From Rhodococcus rhodnii (GTDB taxonomy: Bacteria; Actinomycetota; Actinomycetes; Mycobacteriales; Pseudonocardiaceae): 64,000 nucleotides of DNA. The notes under the pieces are model-generated. The model did not search any database and had not been told where the DNA came from. It saw only the letters and a program-made list of their open reading frames with translations. Positions 58,603 to 64,000 of the stretch are shown piece by piece. Position 1 is the stretch's first letter; every line of letters begins with the position of its first letter. Made by a program: the position numbers and the translations under genes. Where the stretch lies: the NCBI GenBank assembly GCA_000720375.1, contig JOAA01000035.1, positions 1-64,000 on the forward strand, written 5' to 3'.

Positions 58603-59606
58603 GGCACACGCACCGGCGGAATGTGGCCAGTGCCAATGCGTTTCCGGAACACCCAGTACGTCCAGCCTTGGTAGACCAGCACCGCGGGCGCGCCGAATCC
58701 GGCGATCCAGGTCATCACCTGAAGGGTGTACGGGCTGGACGCCGTTTCTTCGATCGTCAAGGAGAATGACGGATCCACAGTGGACGGAATGACGTTCGGG
58801 TACAGTGCGCCGAACAACGCGACCACCGAACCGATGATCACCATCGCCATCAGCGCGAACGCTCGTCCTTCCCGTCCGGCGGACAATACGACAAGCGCCA
58901 TGATTCCGGTGAGCACGACGATTCCGACGACCAGCCAGGTCCACGAGGAACCGGCGCGCATCTGCACCAGGAGCAGCAGTCCGAGCAAGGGCAACAAGGC
59001 CACTGGGCCGATGCGCAGTGCCAGGCGGCGCGCTCGCGATCGTATTTCCCCGTCGGTTTTCAACGCTACGAACACAGCACCGTGCACGAGCGAAAAACCT
59101 ACGATCGCGAGCGCGCCGAGCAGGGTCTCCCATTGGAAGGCCGCGAACGCGGACCCCACCCGGTTTCCGGCCGCGTCAATGGGCAACCCAAGCACGTTCC
59201 ACGACAGCAACAGCCCGACACCCAATGCCGGCAGCCACGAACCGATGACGATCACCCGGTCCCAGTTGCGCCGCCAGCGCACCGAATCCACTTTGCCGCG
59301 GTACTCGAAGGCCACACCCCGTCCGATCAAACCCACGAGTACCGCGAGCAAAGGCAGGTACGCGGAACTCAGCAAAGTGGCGTACCAGCCAGGGAAAGCC
59401 GCGAATGTCGCACCGACGGCGACAATCAGCCATACTTCGTTGCCGTCCCATACCGGGCCGATGGTGTTCACCATCACGCGCCGTTCGGTCTCGTCCCGCG
59501 ACAGCACCGGCAGCAGCATTCCGACACCGAAGTCGAAGCCTTCGAGGAACAGGTAGCCGAGCCAGAAGAAGGCGATGATCAGAAACCAGATCAGTGCCAG
59601 GTCCAT
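58599..59606 (-). CDS. cydB: Cytochrome bd oxidase subunit II
   Basis: A 335-residue membrane subunit with eight to nine helices. It has the N-terminal LIWFLIIAFFWLGYLFLEGFDFGVGMLLP, the CydB start with the conserved GxDFGxG. Next come VNTIGPVWDGNEVWLIVAVGATFAAFPGWYATL near residues 46-78 (the WDGNEVW motif) and GRGVAFEYRGK near 95. It forms the quinol oxidase with CydA. It lies 9 bp after cydA and overlaps cydDC by 4 bp. The protein length is typical of actinobacteria. Confidence 0.96.
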   Translation of the reverse strand: MDLALIWFLIIAFFWLGYLFLEGFDFGVGMLLPVLSRDETERRVMVNTIGPVWDGNEVWLIVAVGATFAAFPGWYATLLSSAYLPLLAVLVGLIGRGVAFEYRGKVDSVRWRRNWDRVIVIGSWLPALGVGLLLSWNVLGLPIDAAGNRVGSAFAAFQWETLLGALAIVGFSLVHGAVFVALKTDGEIRSRARRLALRIGPVALLPLLGLLLLVQMRAGSSWTWLVVGIVVLTGIMALVVLSAGREGRAFALMAMVIIGSVVALFGALYPNVIPSTVDPSFSLTIEETASSPYTLQVMTWIAGFGAPAVLVYQGWTYWVFRKRIGTGHIPPVRVP

Positions 59607-59615
59607 AACAGACTC

Positions 59616-61085
59616 CTAGTACGCGAACGCGAGTTCGTCGGACTTCTTCTCGGCGGGCTTGTCGGGCGGCGGCATCACCCCGGCGATTCCGGCGCGGGCA
59701 TAGCGCCGCAGCAGGAACACCTCGAGCACCGCCAGTACCGCGTAAACCAGCGTCAGCACGATCAAAGACGTCAGGACTTCGCCGACCGAAAGCCCGGAAA
59801 CACCGCGCGCGGTGAACATCCAGACGCCGTCGACCCCGGTCGGATTCGGCACGACCACGAACGGCTGCCGTCCCATCTCGGTGAAGATCCAGCCGAAACT
59901 GTTGGCGATGAACGGTGTCGCGATTCCGGCCAACGCGGCCCGGCGGAACCACGGCGATGAAGGCATTCGGCCACCGCGAGTGAGCCACAAAGCGGCTGCG
60001 GCGGCCAATGCGGCCAGCGCACCGAACCCGATCATGAACCGGAATCCCCAGTACGTCACGGGCAGATTCGGCACGTAGTCGATCGGCTGCCCGGACAGTT
60101 CGCCCAACTGGGGGTCCACCGGGTAGAACTCGCCGTATTTCGCCCTGTACTCCTTGACGAGGTCCTCGATGCCCTTGACCTCGCTGGAAAAGTCGTTGTG
60201 CGCCAAGAACGACAGCAACGCGGGCACGGTGATCGACTTGACGTTCTCGCAGTCCGGCCGCGCCACGTCGCCGTACGCGAAGATCGAGAAGCTGGCGGGC
60301 TGTTCGGTGTGGCACAACGCTTCCGCCGCGGCCATCTTCATCGGCTGCTGCTCGAACATCAGCTTGCCCTGCAGGTCACCGGTCACCGCGAGCAGTGCAA
60401 AGGAGACCATCCCGACGACACCGCCGAGCTTCAACGAAGCCCGCCAGACCTGCCGCTCCTCTTTGCGCCGCGTCAGGTGCCAGACTGCGACGCCGACCAG
60501 GAAAGCGCCTGCCACCGCGAAACATCCGGCGATCGTGTGCGGGATCGCGGCCAGTGCGGTGTTGTTGGTCAGCAGCGCCCAGATCGACGTCAGCCGCGGC
60601 CGTCCATCGACCAGTTCCACCCCGACCGGGTGCTGCATCCACGAGTTGGCGGCCAGGATGAAGTACGCCGACGCGACCGTGGCCAGCGAGAACGCCCAGG
60701 CACACGCCAGGTGCACCTTCTTGGGCAGCTTGTCCCAGCCGAAGATCCACAGGCCGAGGAACGTGGACTCGACGAAGAACGCCAGCAGCCCCTCCATCGC
60801 CAGCGGCGCGCCGAACGCGTCGCCGACGAACCGCGAGTAGGCGCTCCAGGTCATCCCGAACTGGAACTCCTGCACGATCCCGGTGACCACCCCCATGGCG
60901 AAGTTGACCAGCATCAACTTGCCCCAGAACTTGGTCATCTTCAGGTACTTCACGTCGCCGGTACGCACCCACGCCGTCTGCATCCCGGCGACGAGGACCG
61001 CGAGTCCGATCGTCAGCGGGACCATCAAGAAGTGGTAGACGGTGGTGATGCCGAACTGCCACCGCGCCAGGTCCAGAACGTCCAC
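59616..61085 (-). CDS. cydA: Cytochrome bd oxidase subunit I
   Basis: A 489-residue catalytic subunit that oxidises quinol and reduces oxygen with high affinity. GTG at 61085 gives VLDLARWQFGITTVYHFLMVPLTIGLA, with the heme-ligand His near residue 20. Further features are FQFGMTWSAYSRFVGDAFGAPLAMEGLLAFFVESTFLGLW near 85-124 (proton-channel Glu) and AANSWMQHPVGVEL near 143. WIFTEMGRQPFVV and ARGVSGLSVGEVL lie near the C-terminus. The quinol-loop is short. The ribosome site is weak. It heads cydA-cydB-cydDC-devS-like, and a 12-bp palindrome lies 58 bp upstream. Confidence 0.95.
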   Translation of the reverse strand: MDVLDLARWQFGITTVYHFLMVPLTIGLAVLVAGMQTAWVRTGDVKYLKMTKFWGKLMLVNFAMGVVTGIVQEFQFGMTWSAYSRFVGDAFGAPLAMEGLLAFFVESTFLGLWIFGWDKLPKKVHLACAWAFSLATVASAYFILAANSWMQHPVGVELVDGRPRLTSIWALLTNNTALAAIPHTIAGCFAVAGAFLVGVAVWHLTRRKEERQVWRASLKLGGVVGMVSFALLAVTGDLQGKLMFEQQPMKMAAAEALCHTEQPASFSIFAYGDVARPDCENVKSITVPALLSFLAHNDFSSEVKGIEDLVKEYRAKYGEFYPVDPQLGELSGQPIDYVPNLPVTYWGFRFMIGFGALAALAAAAALWLTRGGRMPSSPWFRRAALAGIATPFIANSFGWIFTEMGRQPFVVVPNPTGVDGVWMFTARGVSGLSVGEVLTSLIVLTLVYAVLAVLEVFLLRRYARAGIAGVMPPPDKPAEKKSDELAFAY

Positions 61086-61142
61086 ACCAGAATCATGCGA
61101 TCGGTGAAGATCTTTCGCTGGGTGCGGCAGTCCTCTATCGTC

Positions 61143-61156
61143 GGGACCTAGGTCCT
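61143..61156. promoter_or_regulatory. Palindromic DosR-box-like site between cydA and the MFS gene
   Basis: GGGACCTAGGTCCT contains a perfect 12-bp palindrome (ggacctaggtcc, 61144-61155). It matches the DosR core GGGACTWWAGTCCC at 11 of 14 positions. It is 58 bp before the cydA start and 8 bp before the MFS start. With a DevR-like regulator in the window this is a plausible operator, not a proven one. Confidence 0.45.
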
Positions 61157-61163
61157 GGGGGGT

Positions 61164-62357
61164 GTGACTGTGCGCACGCGGTTCGCCATCGCGTCCATCA
61201 TCGATTCCACCGCGAGTGGCGCATGGCCACCGTTCGCGTTGCTCTTCCTGGTGAACGCACAGCACCTGAGCGTCACCGCAGCGGGGATGAGTCTAACGGT
61301 CGGGGGACTCATCGGCCTGACCGTCGGCCCTGCCGTGGGCATGCTGCTGGACCGGATCGGGCCGGCCAAGCTGGTGATCGCGTCCAATGTGGTCAGATTG
61401 GCCGGTTTCGCCTACTATCCGCAGGCCGACACGGTCGCCGAAGCTGTGGTCGTGGCGACCGTGCTCAGCGTCGGCGACCGTCTCTTTTGGACGTCCAACG
61501 CGCCGTTCGCGAAGGCGGTCAGCAACGGCGAGCGTGATCTCGAACGGCTGCTCGGCCGCCAGTCGATCGGCCGGTTCGTGGGCTTCGGCGTCGGATCCGC
61601 GCTGGTCGGGATCATGCCGAACGTCGCAGATCCGACGGTCTACAACGTGGTGAACTACGTGACCGCCGCACTGCTCGGGCTGGCGGGCGCGATCCTGCTC
61701 GGCATCTCGGCGCCCGCGAACCCCACGGCGAAGGCGGGCTGGCCGCTCGTCCTGCGGGACCGCAGGTATGTCGCGATCTGCGCGACGCAGATCCTGTTCT
61801 GCCTTGCCAGCGTCGGCAAGTACACGGTCCTGCCGATCGTGATCATCAACGAGCTGCACAAACCGGCGTGGGTGGCGGGCGCCGCGATGATCATCGGCAC
61901 GGTCGTCTACGTCCTGGTGCAGGAACCTGTGCTGCGGATCGCGGAAAAGTACCCGCGCGGCCTCGGCATGATCATCGCGGCCGGCTTGTTCGCGGCGAGT
62001 TTCGCGGCGCTGGCGATCTTCCCGGCCACGCCGGTCATCTTCGCGACGAGTGCGGTCATGTCCGTCGCCGAGGCCCTCTTCAGCCCGCTCAGCACGGCCG
62101 CAGCCGCCGATGCGGCGCCCAAGGAGGCTCAGGGCCGCGCCAGTGCCCTGTTCCAGCTCTCGTGGGGCACAGCGGTCGCGCTCGGCCCCGGTCTGCTCAC
62201 CGGCCTCATGACCCTCGGCACAACCACGCTCTGGCTGACGTTGGCCGTCATCTCAGCAGCCGCCGTACCCGCGGTCATCGCAACGCAGCGGCGACCTCTG
62301 CGGCAGTCCGCACAACCTGAGGTCCCACAACCTCCGCGTGCAGACGTTCAAAAGTGA
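61164..62357 (+). CDS. MFS transporter
   Basis: A 397-residue major-facilitator transporter with about twelve predicted helices. The loop between helices 2 and 3 carries GPAVGMLLDRIGPAKLVIASNVVRL near residue 55 (the G-x-x-x-D-R motif A variant), and later segments (PILVGMGSA-like glycine-rich helices) fit the family. The start is GTG at 61164. Its C-terminus has a polar tail (QRRPLRQSAQPEVPQPPRADVQK) encoded by DNA that also encodes the last 27 residues of the opposite-strand IclR gene (83-bp overlap). The substrate is unknown; drug or metabolite efflux is possible. Confidence 0.87.
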   Translation: MTVRTRFAIASIIDSTASGAWPPFALLFLVNAQHLSVTAAGMSLTVGGLIGLTVGPAVGMLLDRIGPAKLVIASNVVRLAGFAYYPQADTVAEAVVVATVLSVGDRLFWTSNAPFAKAVSNGERDLERLLGRQSIGRFVGFGVGSALVGIMPNVADPTVYNVVNYVTAALLGLAGAILLGISAPANPTAKAGWPLVLRDRRYVAICATQILFCLASVGKYTVLPIVIINELHKPAWVAGAAMIIGTVVYVLVQEPVLRIAEKYPRGLGMIIAAGLFAASFAALAIFPATPVIFATSAVMSVAEALFSPLSTAAAADAAPKEAQGRASALFQLSWGTAVALGPGLLTGLMTLGTTTLWLTLAVISAAAVPAVIATQRRPLRQSAQPEVPQPPRADVQK

Positions 62358-62922
62358 CCACGCCAACGCTGGCCCGTAGCCCTGACACACCGCGTACGGG
62401 CGCTGCGATGCCATACGCCCCCGCTTGCAGCTCCCCTGCCGTCGCCACCCATTCCGGACCGTCGAACGGCAACAGAATGGCTTTGCCTGCCGCACCCTTA
62501 CGCAACGAGTGACGCGTCCCCACGCGGTAGGCGACGTGATACGCCGTCCACGACGGCTCGACGACAGCGACCGCCTGCGCCTCATCCCCGTCGGCGACGG
62601 TCAGATGCGCCGTCGCCCCGATCGACTCCGCCAGCTCACGCAGCGCGGGCAACGCGGCATGCCGCAATTGCGGCAGAACGCGCGCTGAGAGCCGCAACAG
62701 CCCCAGACCCAGCCGAACACGCGAGCCCTCCCGCCGGACGAGCCCACGGGCCTGCAACGGCACCAGAAGCCGGTACACGGCGGCTCGGCTGGCGCCGATC
62801 GCCGCCGCGAGGTCGCTGATCGTCGGCGCCTCGGACTCCGAGTCCGCGACCGCCTGCAGCAGCGCCAGCCCCCGGTCGAGCGTCAGGGAGCTCTCTTTGC
62901 CGTGCACGCCCGGCGAGGTCAT
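62275..62922 (-). CDS. IclR-family transcriptional regulator
   Basis: A 215-residue regulator with an N-terminal winged helix-turn-helix (residues about 15-75: LDRGLALLQAVADSE, ISDLAAAIGASRAAVYRLLVPLQARGLVRRE). The IclR effector domain follows (LRHAALPALRELAESIGATAHLTVADGDEA, HSLRKGAAGKAILLPF). The C-terminus is shorter than the common 250-260 residues. It overlaps fahA by 4 bp on the same strand, so it probably controls aromatic or tyrosine catabolism, as IclR-type HmgR proteins do near homogentisate genes. Its 3' end overlaps the convergent MFS gene by 83 bp. Confidence 0.88.
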   Translation of the reverse strand: MTSPGVHGKESSLTLDRGLALLQAVADSESEAPTISDLAAAIGASRAAVYRLLVPLQARGLVRREGSRVRLGLGLLRLSARVLPQLRHAALPALRELAESIGATAHLTVADGDEAQAVAVVEPSWTAYHVAYRVGTRHSLRKGAAGKAILLPFDGPEWVATAGELQAGAYGIAAPVRGVSGLRASVGVVTFERLHAEVVGPQVVRTAAEVAAALR

Positions 62923-64000
62923 GACGCGGGCAACACTGTGCCGGCCACCTCCGCGAGCCCCACGACCGAGCCGTCCGGGCCCGGCGCGGTCGCGGTGATC
63001 CGCACGGTGTCGTGATCCTCCAGGAACGTTCGCTGCTCACCGCCGGCCAGCGTGATCTTGTCCCGGCCGCCCCAGCTGATCTCCAGAAAACAGCCCAATT
63101 GGTCCCGGTCGGGTCCGGACACCGTGCCGGACGCGAACAGGTCGCCGGGCCGGACGGTCGCGCCGTTCACGGTCATGTGCGCCAACTGCTGGGCGAACGA
63201 GTAGAACATGTCCGCGAACCGCGGCCGGGACACGATCGTGCCGTTCCAGTCGATCTGCAACAGCAGGTCAAGCCCCCACGGCTGGTCCTCGACCAGGTAC
63301 TCCTGCACCGGGTGGTTACGCGGCGGCGTGTGCACGCGCGCGGCCGAGAACGCGTCGAGCGGCGTCACCCAGGCCGACACCGACGTGGCGAACGACTTGC
63401 CAAGGAACGGCCCGAGCGGCTGGTACTCCCAGCCCTGGATGTCCCTGGCGGACCAGTCGTTCACGAGCACCACGCCGAACACGTGGTCCGCAGCCGACGA
63501 CGTCGACACGCGGCTGGTCACGGGTCCACCGCAGACGAACCCGACCTCGGCCTCGATGTCCAACCGCTGCGACGGTCCGAAGGCTGGGCCCTTGCGCTGA
63601 CCGTGCGGCCGCACGACAGGCGTGCCCGACACGACGACGGTCCCGGCGCGGCCGTGGTAACCCACAGGCAGGTGAGTCCAGTTGGGCAGCAACGGTTCGT
63701 CGTGCGGGCGGAAGATCCGGCCCGCGTTCTCCGCGTGGTACTTCGACGAGTAGAAGTCCACGTAGTCGGCGACCTGGAACGGCAGAACGGCGTTATCTAT
63801 AGGTATCAGCGTGGCGCCCTTCGGGGCCGCCGCTGCCTGGGTGAGCTCGATCAGCCGGGCCCGGACGTCCGTCCACGCCTGCCTGCCCGCCGCCAGCAGC
63901 GGGTTCAGCGTGTCCGCCGAGACCAGCTCGGCGTGTTCACCGAAGGAAGACGCGATCGGCCTCAGCGGCAACGCCTGGTCGCCCACTCGCACGGCGATCT
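62919..64000 (-). CDS. fahA: Fumarylacetoacetase (5' end beyond window)
   Basis: The last step of tyrosine/homogentisate breakdown: fumarylacetoacetate to fumarate and acetoacetate. At least 360 residues are present, and the open frame runs off the window (IAVRVGDQALPL), so the N-terminal 30 or so residues are missing. Family segments are PIDNAVLPFQVADYVDFYSSKYHAENAGRIFRP with the catalytic Asp-His pair (DFYSSKYHA), LPVGYHGRAGTVVVSGT, EAEVGFVCGG, VLVNDWSARDIQGWEYQPLGPFLGKSFATSVSAWV (metal ligands) and the C-terminal GTVSGPDRDQLGCFLEISWGG. It is co-transcribed with the IclR regulator downstream. Homogentisate genes may lie beyond the edge. Confidence 0.95.
   Translation of the reverse strand, partial: IAVRVGDQALPLRPIASSFGEHAELVSADTLNPLLAAGRQAWTDVRARLIELTQAAAAPKGATLIPIDNAVLPFQVADYVDFYSSKYHAENAGRIFRPHDEPLLPNWTHLPVGYHGRAGTVVVSGTPVVRPHGQRKGPAFGPSQRLDIEAEVGFVCGGPVTSRVSTSSAADHVFGVVLVNDWSARDIQGWEYQPLGPFLGKSFATSVSAWVTPLDAFSAARVHTPPRNHPVQEYLVEDQPWGLDLLLQIDWNGTIVSRPRFADMFYSFAQQLAHMTVNGATVRPGDLFASGTVSGPDRDQLGCFLEISWGGRDKITLAGGEQRTFLEDHDTVRITATAPGPDGSVVGLAEVAGTVLPAS

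Overview
The window is high-GC DNA, densely packed with overlapping genes that often start with GTG or TTG. It carries the arabinogalactan machinery of mycolata-type actinobacteria: glfT2, dprE1, dprE2, a ubiA-type phosphoribosyltransferase, its PAP2 phosphatase partner and glf. With a SigD/ShbA-type sigma factor, DevR/DevS-type regulators and a fused CydDC, this points to an actinobacterium of the Pseudonocardiales. Genus is inference only. I see no rRNA, tRNA, CRISPR array, transposase or prophage.

Layout. 0-8.5 kb: galactan and decaprenyl-phosphoryl-arabinose genes, interrupted by a SUFU-domain gene broken by a 10-bp tandem duplication. 8.5-11 kb: a small secreted protein, an LLM flavin oxidoreductase and a HAD phosphatase. 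10.9-16.2 kb: a tight six-gene minus-strand operon encoding an LpxA-like acyltransferase, an acyl carrier protein, a FabG-like reductase, an acyl-adenylate ligase, a LuxE-like acyl-protein synthetase and a LuxC-like acyl reductase. 16.4-25.4 kb: two polytopic membrane proteins, a flippase-like protein, a DegT aminotransferase overlapping a Gfo/Idh dehydrogenase, and a GT2 glycosyltransferase. The aminotransferase/dehydrogenase pair resembles GnnB/GnnA, which make the 2,3-diamino sugar nucleotide used by some LpxA enzymes. I therefore propose that 10.9-23.7 kb encodes an undescribed acylated amino-sugar or glycolipid pathway embedded among cell-wall genes.

25-39 kb: an L-2-hydroxyglutarate oxidase, a metallopeptidase, a septum-formation protein, a YgiB-like / glutathionylspermidine-synthase-like / DUF350 trio, a secreted RCC1-repeat protein, serS, a GntR regulator facing a PTS IIB / IIC-IID / ceramidase-like operon with a DasR-type site, rtcB and a SigD/ShbA-like sigma factor. 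39-47 kb: a sensor kinase and response regulator, a YciI protein with an ECF42-type sigma factor, envelope lipoproteins and an L,D-transpeptidase. 47-55 kb: PaiB-like protein, Tat-exported phospholipase C, pheA, macro-domain protein, coaA and devR. 55-61 kb: cydA-cydB-cydDC followed by a devS-like kinase on one strand. 61-64 kb: an MFS transporter, an IclR regulator and a partial fumarylacetoacetase.

The non-coding part is also notable. The 1-kb gap at 23.7-24.67 kb holds two stem-loops with the same 32-nt loop but different, still paired stems. It also holds two copies of a dispersed repeat centred on TTGTGGACAA (the complement of an actinobacterial DnaA box). A third copy lies in frame inside the CydC half of cydDC. 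A long palindrome occurs twice between convergent genes and once supplies both stop codons.
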